From assembly GCA_022772735.1 (NCBI GenBank), contig JALEZD010000003.1:1-64000 (forward strand): 64,000 nucleotides of DNA, written 5' to 3'. A program made the translations under genes and the position numbers. Position 1 is the first letter of the stretch, and the number at the start of each line of letters is the position of its first letter. The notes beneath the pieces are model-generated. The model was given only the letters and a program-made list of their open reading frames with translations, did no database searches and had not been told where the DNA came from. Below are positions 35,306 through 44,553 of the stretch, piece by piece. Source of the stretch: Erysipelotrichaceae bacterium (GTDB taxonomy: Bacteria; Bacillota_I; Bacilli_A; Erysipelotrichales; Erysipelotrichaceae).

Positions 35306-37015
35306 ATGAAGAGATTACTTAATAGATTTTTTTGCTTTGTTTTAGTATTGTTTTTAATATCAACAAGCTTTTTTTATGCAAATGCAGAAAGTATGGATAA
35401 TTTAAATTGTGCAATATACAACAACATAAATGAAAAAGTTAGAGTTGATAAACTTGAACAGGTAATATTTGGATATGACTTTGCGACAGGCAACATGGGT
35501 ATTTTAAATACAAATAGGTTGAATGAGAGTTCATATATTAAAGAAAATGTTATTGCAAATATAACAAATGATGGAACGATTAAAGAAGGAGATTATTTTA
35601 CATACGAGTTGGACAAAGCTAGTAGACTTGGGGGGTTTTTAATTCCGGAAGCTATAAAAGTTGATGATATATATGTAGTTAATCCACAAGGAGTTTCAGA
35701 AGTTTTTGCGTATGCATTTTATGATGCTTCTAAAAATATAATTACCTATGTATTGAGCGATTTTATTGAAAAAGTTAACAGTGTTGATTTCGATTTGGAA
35801 CAAGGATGGATAATAAAATCGGATATAGTAAAATATAATGGTGCATACACATTTAAAGATAAATTTGCGAATAAAGAAATTAGTTATACTTATGAAATAG
35901 ATTATGGCGCAAACTATGATGAAAGAATGCAAGGAAATACATTCAGTTTGGTCTCTAGATTTTTGAATATTAATCCTAATGATAAAACTTATGAACAAAT
36001 TGGGATATTAAATCCAAGAGGTCAAGCATTTTCTGATGGATTTGCTGTTGAATATATAAGTGGTGTTGAAAATGGTGAATATGTTACACCACTAAATGAT
36101 CAAAGTATATTTAAAATTTTTGAAGTTCCTGATGATTATCAAATTCCAGATACATTTAATATAGAATTTGACAAATTAAATGATGTGACAGACACATTCG
36201 CAAAACTGGATGGTTTACAAGGTTTTACAAAATATGAAATGCCTATGGAATCAACATCTAAAAGATATATATTTTATTTAAAAAATAATTATCTATCTAG
36301 AAAAGAACAAAATGCAGATGGTGTAATGGTTGAAACACAAAGAACAATAAGCAGTGGATTTAATGTTGTTATTACAAATTCTGCGAATACTAACCATACA
36401 GTATCTAACAAGATAATGGAAGATACGTTCTCTAGTTTAGCAGGTGGTGCTGATGCAAGAAAATCATATTGTCAAAGAGATAGAAAATTATCAATTGAAA
36501 AAAGTGATTTAGTTGATGCGAATAAAAAACTTGAAGGTGCAAAGTTTGAAATTAGAAAAGATGGAAATGTTTTAGAAACAATCACAACAGACTCTAATGG
36601 AGTTGCATATAGCAGTAAATTGCCATTAGGAACATATATTATTAAAGAAGTTGAAGCTCCTTCAGGCTATGAAATATTAAATGAAGAAACATCTATAGAA
36701 TTAGTAAGTACGGACGAATCAATTAAAATTTTAAATATCACAAATAAAAAAATACCTGAGGTAATTAAACCAACACCTTTACCAACACCAACGCCTAAAG
36801 TAACACCAAGCCCAACGCCAGAAATTAAAAAAACATGTGAAGATGAAGGTAAAGTTTGGGATGATTCAAAACAAATGTGTGTAGTAAAAACCAATAAAAT
36901 AAAAAATATGTCTTATAAAGTTCCTAATACAAGTGTTAGTCTAAATATTACAGGATATGCACTTATGTGCTTTAGCGCAACATTTATTTTGTTGAAAAAA
37001 GTATTTAAAATATAA
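35306..37015 (+). CDS. Wall-anchored surface protein with SpaA-like domain, C-x13-C module and VPNTS
   Basis: 569 residues from the ATG that follows GTGGGGAGAGG (an upstream in-frame ATG at 35267 lacks such a site). Signal peptide ends at about ANAES. Residues ~30-390 form a beta-rich adhesin-like region I do not recognise. A SpaA/Cna-B prealbumin-like domain follows (about 392-485: LSIEKSDLVDANKKLEGAKF, LPLGTYIIKEVEAPSGYE); Lys in IEKSD and Glu in IKEVEAP suit an intramolecular isopeptide bond. Then a Thr/Pro linker, TCEDEGKVWDDSKQMC, KVPNTS, a span and a basic end. Confidence 0.87.
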   Translation: MKRLLNRFFCFVLVLFLISTSFFYANAESMDNLNCAIYNNINEKVRVDKLEQVIFGYDFATGNMGILNTNRLNESSYIKENVIANITNDGTIKEGDYFTYELDKASRLGGFLIPEAIKVDDIYVVNPQGVSEVFAYAFYDASKNIITYVLSDFIEKVNSVDFDLEQGWIIKSDIVKYNGAYTFKDKFANKEISYTYEIDYGANYDERMQGNTFSLVSRFLNINPNDKTYEQIGILNPRGQAFSDGFAVEYISGVENGEYVTPLNDQSIFKIFEVPDDYQIPDTFNIEFDKLNDVTDTFAKLDGLQGFTKYEMPMESTSKRYIFYLKNNYLSRKEQNADGVMVETQRTISSGFNVVITNSANTNHTVSNKIMEDTFSSLAGGADARKSYCQRDRKLSIEKSDLVDANKKLEGAKFEIRKDGNVLETITTDSNGVAYSSKLPLGTYIIKEVEAPSGYEILNEETSIELVSTDESIKILNITNKKIPEVIKPTPLPTPTPKVTPSPTPEIKKTCEDEGKVWDDSKQMCVVKTNKIKNMSYKVPNTSVSLNITGYALMCFSATFILLKKVFKI

Positions 37016-37021
37016 AAATAA

Positions 37022-37056
37022 AAATTAACTTCTATTATAAGAGGTTAATTTTTTTA
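37022..37056. terminator. Terminator after the 35306 gene
   Basis: AATTAACTTCT pairs with AGAGGTTAATT and T7 follows. The polysaccharide deacetylase gene is convergent, so it may serve both. Confidence 0.75.
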
Positions 37057-37067
37057 ATTTCTATAGT

Positions 37068-38270
37068 TTATCTTGCATTATAATATACTTTTCCATTTTC
37101 AAGAGGAATTCCTTTTGCGGTTAATAATTCTTCAACACTAACTAATTGATAACCTTGTTCAACTAACATTGGAATAACTTCAAGGGCTGCATCTTTAGAT
37201 GTTCCGTGTATATCATGCATTAAAATAATACTTCCATCTTTTGCATTGTCTAGAATATTTTTAATTACTTTATCTTTATTTTTAACTTTCCAATCAAGTG
37301 TATCTACATCCCACATTATTAAAGGATATGGAGATTTACTTTTTACATGGTCATTTACTGCACCATATGGAGGTCTAAATGTTTTAATTGAATATCTACC
37401 ATTTGTAGCTTGTTTAACTAAATCATTTACCAAATTGAATTGTTTATCTAGTTCTTCATCATCAACTTTTGTTAAATATTGATGATCCCATGAGTGTCCA
37501 CCAACTTCTGATCCAGAATCAACTATGGCACTAATTATATCTTCATTACCTTTTATTCTATTTCCAAGTACAAAGAATGTTGCATGTGCGTTATATTCAT
37601 TAAGTTTGTTTAAAATCTCTAAAGTATATTTTTTTGATGGTCCATCATCAAATGTTAATGCAATCATTGGTTTATTTGGATCAATCTCAATTGGATTTTC
37701 TTTTATCTCAGGGGCATCCTCAATTGTGTCTGCAATAAATCCTTTATCTTTAAATACGAAATTAATAAAATTTGCACTATTGTTATAAGGGATTTGTATA
37801 AAAAGAGGTAGACCTTCGGTATTAGGGTGAGTAAGTGTTATAAATTCATCATCAAATGATGATTGGCTAAAATATGAATTGAAGTCACTAAGTTCATTTA
37901 GAAAAACTCCATCTTTATATAAATCGCCCAACATATCTTTTTGAGAATAAATATTATAAACAAACTGTTTTTTTATTTTTTCTTGTTCATCAGTAGTAAA
38001 TAATGATGAATTAAGTTGTAGAGTTTCTTTTTTGATTTTTATTGTGGGTATATTATCAACTAATAGTACTTCAAAACCTTTTTCAATTTTTTCTTCAGCA
38101 TATTTACCTTTTCCAAGGGTATGTCTAAGATTTTTATTTTCAAATTGATTTTGTATAAACAAGATCCCAAGAGCTATAGATAAAGTGAAAATCAACAGAA
38201 CAAGAATACTTGCGAGTACTTTAGTTGTATTATTTTTTCTTTTTCTTGTAATTTTCCTTCTTTTTTTCAT
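37068..38270 (-). CDS. Membrane-anchored polysaccharide deacetylase
   Basis: 400 residues. Basic N-terminus, one membrane span (about 21-44), a ~150-residue extracytoplasmic domain, then a NodB domain: LTFDDGPS (catalytic and metal Asp), GGHSWDHQ (metal His pair), TFRPPYGA and LMHDIHG. It should remove N-acetyl groups from peptidoglycan or another wall glycan, a common lysozyme-resistance trait. The ATG at 38270 follows AGAGGT at 7 bases; an earlier TTG/ATG is less well placed. Confidence 0.9.
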   Translation of the reverse strand: MKKRRKITRKRKNNTTKVLASILVLLIFTLSIALGILFIQNQFENKNLRHTLGKGKYAEEKIEKGFEVLLVDNIPTIKIKKETLQLNSSLFTTDEQEKIKKQFVYNIYSQKDMLGDLYKDGVFLNELSDFNSYFSQSSFDDEFITLTHPNTEGLPLFIQIPYNNSANFINFVFKDKGFIADTIEDAPEIKENPIEIDPNKPMIALTFDDGPSKKYTLEILNKLNEYNAHATFFVLGNRIKGNEDIISAIVDSGSEVGGHSWDHQYLTKVDDEELDKQFNLVNDLVKQATNGRYSIKTFRPPYGAVNDHVKSKSPYPLIMWDVDTLDWKVKNKDKVIKNILDNAKDGSIILMHDIHGTSKDAALEVIPMLVEQGYQLVSVEELLTAKGIPLENGKVYYNAR

Positions 38271-38381
38271 GTGCATTACCTCTTGTAACAATGGTATTTT
38301 ATATCATATTATTGATAATTATTCTTAATCTTTCTTAAGCTTGCTTAAGTATTTTTAATAAATTATGTTAAAAAGGTGTTT

Positions 38382-38939
38382 TTACACACCCTTTTCTTTT
38401 AAAAAATTATATAGCATTCCTTTCTCAAGTGCTGAGGTATCTTTTTGTAAAATTTGTGCAATTTTATAAGCAAATTCAAATGATGTTGCTGGACCTCTGC
38501 TTGTAATAATATTTTCTGATACAACTACAATATCCTCTTTATACACTCCAGATTTTAACTCATTATCATACCCAGGATATGATGTGTATTCTTTATTTTT
38601 TAATAATCCTGCTTTTTCTAATACTATAGGAGCTGCACATATTGCGCAAATATATTTGTTTTTATTATTTGCTTTTTGGATTAAAGATATTAGATATTCA
38701 TCCTCTTTTAGATTTGTAGCTCCAGGTAATCCCCCAGGTAGAATAATCACATCATAATCAGCTATACTACCATCTAGCTTTTTATCACATATAACTTTTA
38801 TTCCATGAGAACCAGTTACTTCCAAACTATTTAATGAAATCATCTCACAGTTAATATCCAATCTTCTTAAAATATCTATTGTAGTTATTGCTTCAATTTC
38901 TTCAAAACCATTCGCAAGTATTATTCCAACTTTAGTCAT
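38382..38939 (-). CDS. DJ-1/PfpI-family protein
   Basis: 185 residues. LANGFEEIEAIT (with the conserved Glu), DVIILPGGLPGA and the nucleophile elbow YICAICAAPIVL (Cys) fit the DJ-1/ThiJ/YajL group, linked to carbonyl stress or deglycase activity. An A-x-P-x-x-L after the nucleophile Cys is typical. A terminator lies at the 3' end (AGGGTGT / ACACCT, about 38369-38396). Confidence 0.88.
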   Translation of the reverse strand: MTKVGIILANGFEEIEAITTIDILRRLDINCEMISLNSLEVTGSHGIKVICDKKLDGSIADYDVIILPGGLPGATNLKEDEYLISLIQKANNKNKYICAICAAPIVLEKAGLLKNKEYTSYPGYDNELKSGVYKEDIVVVSENIITSRGPATSFEFAYKIAQILQKDTSALEKGMLYNFLKEKGV

Positions 38940-38981
38940 ATTATATCCTCCACTTTAATTATATTTTATTTAGTAAATAAA

Positions 38982-39006
38982 AAAACCCTGAATTTTACAG
39001 GGTTAA
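38982..39006 (-). terminator. Terminator of the CAP-protein gene
   Basis: On the minus strand AACCCTG and CAGGGTT pair across a 7-base loop and are followed by T7. Confidence 0.8.
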
Positions 39007-39009
39007 AAT

Positions 39010-40023
39010 TTAATATACAATTGCACACCACATGCTTCCGCTATATCCAATGGCAACTGTTTTATAGTTCCCATCACTCATTAAAATTGCACGATGATTT
39101 TTCGAACTCATCCACCAGTTGAATTTTGATTCGACTGAGCTACCAGCATAGGTTAATACTTCTAATGGACTATTTGAAAAACTTACATTTTGATCAATAA
39201 GTGCAGTTTTATAATGAGAACCATCAGGTCTATAGTGAGATAAATAACCTGCAGCTTCATTTGCTCTAATTGCAACTGCCAATTGTCCGTTTTCATCTGC
39301 AAGGGCTAAAGGTTCAAGTCCGATATTGCTTCTTTCTGCATTAATCAAATCAAGCATATATTGAATATCATCTCCACTATATACAACATTTGAAACTCTT
39401 TGTGCATCTTTAGTTACATTAACTTCTAAAACAGTTTGGTATCTATTTCCACTTTCATCACTTGCTGCAAAAATAACTTCATATTTTCCAACGGTTGATA
39501 CATCAACATTGTTTATTATTGCAACTGTAGGATATACCTTTGAATTATCGTATGCATATTTAACATAAACCCATGGATCAAATACATCATTTAATGCAAC
39601 ATCAACTTTATCTTGTGTTAAAACTAACTCTGGTATTGTTGTATCAATGAATTCAAAGTTTACATCTAAACTCATTGAGTTTGTGGTTAATGTTTGTACA
39701 TCCTGTTTATTTACAATATTCAATAATACCTTTTTTTTGACATTTGAAACCTTTGTTCCATCTAAATGGTCTTCTATAAAAAAAGATGTTTTATCAAAAT
39801 CAACATTTTCAAGAATGATTGTTTTATCTATTTTAACAATTTCATTCAATATTTGTGTTTTTATAAGGTTTGGCATATCTGCATGGTTGATTGGTACAAT
39901 CACACTGATTTCGTTTTTTTCTATTTCAATTTCATTAGCATTAACTATATTTTTATTTGCTGAAATTGTTATAAACATAATACATAACAAGCAATATATA
40001 GCTATTTTTTTGAGTTGAATCAT
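39010..40023 (-). CDS. Secreted CAP-domain protein with Ig-like domain
   Basis: 337 residues. Signal peptide to about residue 28. A beta-rich region, then a bacterial Ig-like domain (about 130-210: KYEVIFAASDESGN) and a C-terminal CAP/SCP domain (about 218-337) with LINAERSNIGLEPL, SHYRPDGSHYKT, WMSSKNHRAILMS and AIGYSG. CAP proteins such as YkwD bind or process wall material. It has no sorting signal, so it is likely secreted or loosely wall-bound. Confidence 0.9.
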   Translation of the reverse strand: MIQLKKIAIYCLLCIMFITISANKNIVNANEIEIEKNEISVIVPINHADMPNLIKTQILNEIVKIDKTIILENVDFDKTSFFIEDHLDGTKVSNVKKKVLLNIVNKQDVQTLTTNSMSLDVNFEFIDTTIPELVLTQDKVDVALNDVFDPWVYVKYAYDNSKVYPTVAIINNVDVSTVGKYEVIFAASDESGNRYQTVLEVNVTKDAQRVSNVVYSGDDIQYMLDLINAERSNIGLEPLALADENGQLAVAIRANEAAGYLSHYRPDGSHYKTALIDQNVSFSNSPLEVLTYAGSSVESKFNWWMSSKNHRAILMSDGNYKTVAIGYSGSMWCAIVY

Positions 40024-40077
40024 CTGAAAACTCCTTTCAACTTAATGAAAATCATAACAAAAATTAAGTAAAAAAAG

Positions 40078-40103
40078 CAAACTAGTGAATATTATCACTA
40101 GTT
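40078..40103 (-). terminator. Terminator of rarA
   Basis: AACTAGTGA and TCACTAGTT pair across a short loop overlapping the rarA stop; on the minus strand it is followed by a T-run. Confidence 0.75.
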
Positions 40104-41367
40104 ATTTATGTTTGATCGAATTTAATTTTTTCAAATTAGATGTCCTTTTTATGTTTGCAAGAGTCTTATAATTTTCAAAAAGTTGCTTCTCATATGAACT
40201 ATTAATATATGGTTTAAAAAACTTTATGTCTTTAATTTGTTCTGGAAGATATTGAATATACGGCCAAGTATCTTTTAAATCATATTTGTATTTTTCGTCA
40301 TCATTTAAATTTGTAGGATTTAATTTTAAGTAATCAGGTATTTTATAATATGATTCATTTACTAAATCATTGGCACTATGTATTGCTTCACAAGCAGATC
40401 TGCTTTTAGGCGATAAAGTTAAATCAATCACTGCAACACTCAAAGGTATAGATGCCTCTGGGAAACCGACTCTTTTTGAAGCATCAATTGCATTTATACA
40501 TCTTGCGATTGCAGATGGATTTGCAAGACCAATATCTTCATAGGCAATCACAAGCAACCTTCTTTCAATAGAATCTAAATCTCTTGATTGTATTAATACT
40601 GCAAGATAGTATAATGCAGCATTAACATCACTTCCTCTAATTGATTTTTGAAATGCACTTAGAATGTCATAATGTCCATCACCATCTTTAAATGTATTAA
40701 CATTATTCATATTCCCATATTTTTTTACTAAGGATACATCAATATTTTCTTCAGTAGAAATTGATAGTATATCTAGAAGGTTTAGTGCATATCTAACATC
40801 ACCATTAGATTTTTTGGCTATTAAATTTAATGCATCATCATCAATAGTTAACCTATTATTTAAACCTTCAGGTAAAGACAGGGCTCTTAAAATAGTTTTT
40901 TCAATATCTTTTTCATCTAAAGGTTTTATTTCAAAAATTTGACATCTACTTCTTATTGCTGGATTAATTGAGAAAAAAGGATTTGCGGTTGTAGCACCAA
41001 TGATTGTTATTAAACCTTCTTCTATATGAGGTAACAGTAAATCTTGTTTATCTTTATTTAATCTATGTATTTCATCAACTATTAAAACTAAACCGTTACT
41101 TAGTTTAGCTTGTAAAAAAATAGAATCTAAATCTTTTTTGTTTCCTGTTACAGCATTAAAAGTTTTATGAGGCATGTTTAATGAGTTTGCGATTACGGTT
41201 GCTAAAGTGGTTTTCCCACAACCTGGTGGACCATAAAAAATCATAGAAAATAATCTTTTGTTCTCTATCATTTTTGTAATTATTTTATTTTCACCAATCA
41301 AGTGTTCTTGACCAAAAATTTCATCTAATGAATTTGGTCTTACTCTAAAAGCTAGTGGTTCAATCAT
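40102..41367 (-). CDS. rarA: Replication-associated recombination protein A (MgsA/RarA)
   Basis: 421 residues. AAA+ clamp-loader-like ATPase: LAFRVRPNSLDEIFGQEHL, Walker A GPPGCGKTT, Walker B VDEIHRL, sensor GATTANPFFSIN and arginine finger RSRCQIFE. The C-terminal tetramerisation domain (YLAVLIQSRD, YEDIGLANPSA) is complete. It acts at stalled forks. Divergent from dtd with ~60 bases between them. Confidence 0.95.
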   Translation of the reverse strand: MIEPLAFRVRPNSLDEIFGQEHLIGENKIITKMIENKRLFSMIFYGPPGCGKTTLATVIANSLNMPHKTFNAVTGNKKDLDSIFLQAKLSNGLVLIVDEIHRLNKDKQDLLLPHIEEGLITIIGATTANPFFSINPAIRSRCQIFEIKPLDEKDIEKTILRALSLPEGLNNRLTIDDDALNLIAKKSNGDVRYALNLLDILSISTEENIDVSLVKKYGNMNNVNTFKDGDGHYDILSAFQKSIRGSDVNAALYYLAVLIQSRDLDSIERRLLVIAYEDIGLANPSAIARCINAIDASKRVGFPEASIPLSVAVIDLTLSPKSRSACEAIHSANDLVNESYYKIPDYLKLNPTNLNDDEKYKYDLKDTWPYIQYLPEQIKDIKFFKPYINSSYEKQLFENYKTLANIKRTSNLKKLNSIKHK

Positions 41368-41428
41368 ATATTTTTCCTCTTAATTATATTTAATTATATA
41401 ATAATATATAGAAAGAGGTAGTTGTTTT

Positions 41429-41875
41429 ATGAAAGTTGTAGTACAAAGAGTTTCAAAAGCAAGTGTAGAAGTTGATAAAAAACTTATTAATGAAATTAAT
41501 TTAGGTTTTTTACTTTTAGTTGGTATAAAAGATGGGGATGATAAATTAACTGTTGAAAAAGTCGCAAGAAAGATTGCAGGCTTAAGAATTTTTGATGACA
41601 TTGATGGGAAAATGAATTTATCATTAAATCAGGTTGGTGGAGAAGTTCTTTCTATTTCTCAATTTACACTTTATGGAGATTGTAAAAAAGGCTTTAGACC
41701 AAGTTTTATTAGTGCTGCAAAACCAGATGTTGCAAAAGAATTGTATGAGTATTTTAATGAATGTTTAAGAAATAATAATGTAATCTGTAAAGAGGGTATT
41801 TTTCAAGCAGAAATGAATATTAATTTAATAAATAATGGACCAATAACTATAATTATTGATTCAAATGATTTATAA
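41429..41875 (+). CDS. dtd: D-aminoacyl-tRNA deacylase
   Basis: 148 residues. MKVVVQRVSKASVEV at the N-terminus, SQFTLYGDCKKGFRPSF, and the cis Gly-Pro motif NNGPITIII. It hydrolyses D-aminoacyl-tRNAs. A good GAAAGAGG site precedes the ATG. Confidence 0.95.
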   Translation: MKVVVQRVSKASVEVDKKLINEINLGFLLLVGIKDGDDKLTVEKVARKIAGLRIFDDIDGKMNLSLNQVGGEVLSISQFTLYGDCKKGFRPSFISAAKPDVAKELYEYFNECLRNNNVICKEGIFQAEMNINLINNGPITIIIDSNDL

Positions 41876-41904
41876 TCTTTAAAGGAAATTGATAGGAGTT
41901 TTTG

Positions 41905-42765
41905 ATGGCAGAAATAATATATGGAAATTTAATCGCAAAAGATGTTAAAAATGAATTAAAAGAACAAATTGAACTTTTAAAAAGAGAAAAAAAGAAAATC
42001 CCATTTTTATGTGTAGTATTAGTTGGTAATAATCCTGCATCTCTTTCATATATAAAAGGTAAAGAAAAAGCGTGTAATGAAATAGGTATGGATTCACAAA
42101 TAATTCACTTAGATGAAAACACAAGTGAAAAAGAATTAATATTAAAAATAAATGAACTAAATAATGATGAAAAAATTGATGGTATTCTTGTGCAGATGCC
42201 ACTTCCTTCACATATTGATGAAAATAGAGTTATGGAATCTATTTCAAGTTTTAAAGATGTTGATGGTTTAAATCCGTATAATATAGGTAAGTTATATTTA
42301 AAGGAAGATGGAATGATACCTTGTACACCATTAGGTATTGTTGAACTTTTAAAAAGAAGTAATATTACTATTAAAAGTAAAAAAGTTGTAGTAATAGGTA
42401 GAAGCAAATTAGTCGGTAATCCAGTTGCAAAATTATTACTAGATGAAAATGCAACAGTAACTATTTGTCATTCAAAAACAGAAAATTTAAAAGAAATTGC
42501 AAAGAGTGCAGATATTTTGATTGTTGCGATAGGTAGAGAAAAGTTTGTTGATAAGACATTTGTTAAGGATAATGCAGTTGTAATCGATGTTGGTATTAAC
42601 AGAAATAGTGAAGGTAAATTAGTTGGGGATGTCGATTTTGATGATGTAAAAGAGGTTGCGTCTTATATAACACCTGTACCTAAAGGAGTTGGTCCAATGA
42701 CAATTGCAATGCTTTTATCAAATACATTTAAAGCATATTTAAATAAGGAGAAAATAAATGGTTGA
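41905..42765 (+). CDS. folD: Bifunctional methylene-THF dehydrogenase / cyclohydrolase
   Basis: 286 residues. SYIKGKEKACNEIGM, GILVQMPLPSHI, DVDGLNP, the NADP-binding VVIGRSKLVGNPVA and TPVPKGVGPMTIAML are FolD signatures. The ATG at 41905 follows TAGGAG; the in-frame TTG at 41902 is less likely. It overlaps the next gene by 8 bases. Confidence 0.95.
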   Translation: MAEIIYGNLIAKDVKNELKEQIELLKREKKKIPFLCVVLVGNNPASLSYIKGKEKACNEIGMDSQIIHLDENTSEKELILKINELNNDEKIDGILVQMPLPSHIDENRVMESISSFKDVDGLNPYNIGKLYLKEDGMIPCTPLGIVELLKRSNITIKSKKVVVIGRSKLVGNPVAKLLLDENATVTICHSKTENLKEIAKSADILIVAIGREKFVDKTFVKDNAVVIDVGINRNSEGKLVGDVDFDDVKEVASYITPVPKGVGPMTIAMLLSNTFKAYLNKEKING

Positions 42766-42964
42766 GTATGGATTAGATGATATTGTTGAAATGAAAAAAG
42801 AACATCCTTGTAGAAAATCAAAAGAATGGAAAATTATTAGGATGGGTGCAGATATTAAAATAAAATGTTTAGGATGTGGCAGTTCAGTTATGTTTCCTAG
42901 AACAGAGTTTGAAAGAAAAATGAAAAGAATAATTAAACATACAGAAGGGAAAGAGGTAAACTAA
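42758..42964 (+). CDS. yyzM: DUF951 / YyzM-like small protein
   Basis: 68 residues. DIVEMKKEHPCRKSKEWKI, IRMGADIKIKCLGCG and VMFPRTEFERK match DUF951 closely. Three Cys (HPC, CLGC) suggest metal or nucleic-acid binding. It precedes ychF, as in many Bacilli, sharing one base with it. Confidence 0.88.
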   Translation: MVEYGLDDIVEMKKEHPCRKSKEWKIIRMGADIKIKCLGCGSSVMFPRTEFERKMKRIIKHTEGKEVN

Positions 42965-44064
42965 TGGCATTAACAGCAGGTATAGTAGGACTTCCAAATG
43001 TTGGTAAATCTACATTATTCAATGCAATAACAAAATCACAAGTTGAAGCTGCAAATTATCCATTTGCGACAATCAAGCCAAATGTTGGAGTAGTAGAAGT
43101 ACCAGATAAAAGACTTAATGAAATAATTAAGCTTGTTAAACCTAAAAAAACAGTGTATACAACTTTTGAATTTACAGATATTGCTGGGCTTGTAAAAGGT
43201 GCAAGTAAGGGAGAAGGTTTAGGTAACCAATTTTTATCTAATATTAGAGAAACTGATGCAATTGTTCATGTTGTAAGATGTTTTGAAAATTCTGATATTA
43301 CCCATGTTGAGGGTGGAGTTGATCCGATAAGAGATATTGAAATAATTAATTTAGAATTAGGTATTGCGGATTTACAAAGTTTAGAAAACAGAATATCTAA
43401 AATTGAAAGAAAAGCACAAGCGAAAGATAAAGATGCAATGTTTGAATACGGCATTTTAAAACGATTGATTGATGCATTAAAAAGTGATAAACCTGCAAGA
43501 AGTGTAGAACTTAGCAAAGATGAAGAAATTTTGGCTAGAACTTTTAATCTTTTAACATCAAAGCCTGTTATATATGTTGCGAATATTGCAGAGAGTGATA
43601 TTGCAAGTCCTGAGAATAATGAAAACTATTTAAAGGTTAAAGAGTTTGCAAAAAAAGAGGGTAGTGATGTAATTGCAGTAAGCGCAAAAATTGAAGAAGA
43701 GTTATCAGCATTAGATAAAGATGAAAAAGAAATGTTTTTAGAGGAATTGGGAATAAGTGAAAGTGGATTAGATAGAGTTATTAAAGCTGCTTATCATTTA
43801 TTAGACTTACAAACATATTTTACTGTTGGTGAAGCTGAATGTAGAGCATGGACTTTTAAAAAAGGCATGAGTGCACCTGAATGTGCTGGTGTAATACATA
43901 CAGATTTTAAAAGAGGGTTTATAAAAGCTGAAACATATAGTTATGATGACTTGATGCAATTTAAAAGTGAAACCGCAATAAAAGAAAACGGTAAGTTACG
44001 TCAAGAAGGAAAAGATTATATAGTAAAAGATGGAGATATATTATTTTTTAAATTTAATGTTTGA
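42964..44064 (+). CDS. ychF: Redox-regulated ribosome-associated ATPase YchF
   Basis: 366 residues. Obg-like G domain (GLPNVGKSTLFN, DIAGLVKGAS) whose NxxE-type specificity motif favours ATP, a coiled-coil insert, and a C-terminal TGS domain (YFTVGEAECRAWTF, DGDILFFKFN). Standard length. Confidence 0.96.
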   Translation: MALTAGIVGLPNVGKSTLFNAITKSQVEAANYPFATIKPNVGVVEVPDKRLNEIIKLVKPKKTVYTTFEFTDIAGLVKGASKGEGLGNQFLSNIRETDAIVHVVRCFENSDITHVEGGVDPIRDIEIINLELGIADLQSLENRISKIERKAQAKDKDAMFEYGILKRLIDALKSDKPARSVELSKDEEILARTFNLLTSKPVIYVANIAESDIASPENNENYLKVKEFAKKEGSDVIAVSAKIEEELSALDKDEKEMFLEELGISESGLDRVIKAAYHLLDLQTYFTVGEAECRAWTFKKGMSAPECAGVIHTDFKRGFIKAETYSYDDLMQFKSETAIKENGKLRQEGKDYIVKDGDILFFKFNV

Positions 44065-44098
44065 TGTGTTAAAATATAATTGAATAGGAGGCATATTT

Positions 44099-44422
44099 AT
44101 GAAAATAGTTTTAGCGATTGTTTCTAATGATGATAGTTCAAGTGTTTCTTCTGCATTAAATAAAGCAAATTATTCTGTGACTAGACTTGCGACAACAGGT
44201 GGTTTTTTAAGAGCAGGTAATACAACAATGATTATAGGTACTGAAGATAAGAATGTTGATGATGTAATAAAAATAATCGGAAACGAGAGTAAACGCAGAA
44301 CAGAAATAGTTCCTTCTACAGCAAGCTATGATATAGGAAGATATGCAAGTTTTCCTGTTGAAGTTCAAGTTGGTGGTGCCACAATATTTGTCATTGACGT
44401 TGAACAATTTATTAAAGTATAA
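44099..44422 (+). CDS. darA: Cyclic-di-AMP receptor (PII-like)
   Basis: 107 residues. The PII-like fold with LATTGGFLRAGNTTM and GGATIFVIDVEQF matches DarA/PstA (YaaQ). It binds c-di-AMP. In Bacillus the gene lies near tmk; here it stands alone after ychF, with its own AGGAGG site and terminator. Confidence 0.92.
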   Translation: MKIVLAIVSNDDSSSVSSALNKANYSVTRLATTGGFLRAGNTTMIIGTEDKNVDDVIKIIGNESKRRTEIVPSTASYDIGRYASFPVEVQVGGATIFVIDVEQFIKV

Positions 44423-44430
44423 AGATTATT

Positions 44431-44458
44431 AATGAAGTCAAAATTGGCTTCATTTTTT
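44431..44458 (+). terminator. Terminator after darA
   Basis: AATGAAG pairs with CTTCATT and is followed by T6. Confidence 0.8.
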
Positions 44459-44553
44459 TGTTTTGTTGGGGAATAAAAACATACATGTTCGGATTGTAAA
44501 AATATCGTAATTATGGAATAATTTGATTATAGTTTTTATATAGGGGGAAATGT

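Noticed and set aside
39647-40018. Plus-strand frame of 123 codons opposite the CAP-protein gene
   Set aside because: It is the shadow of a gene with clear CAP motifs and has no recognisable protein features.
44467-44474. GGGGAAT match to the sRNA loops upstream of the 44554 gene
   Set aside because: It is ~80 bases before the start codon and not at the ribosome-binding site. It may not even be in the mRNA.
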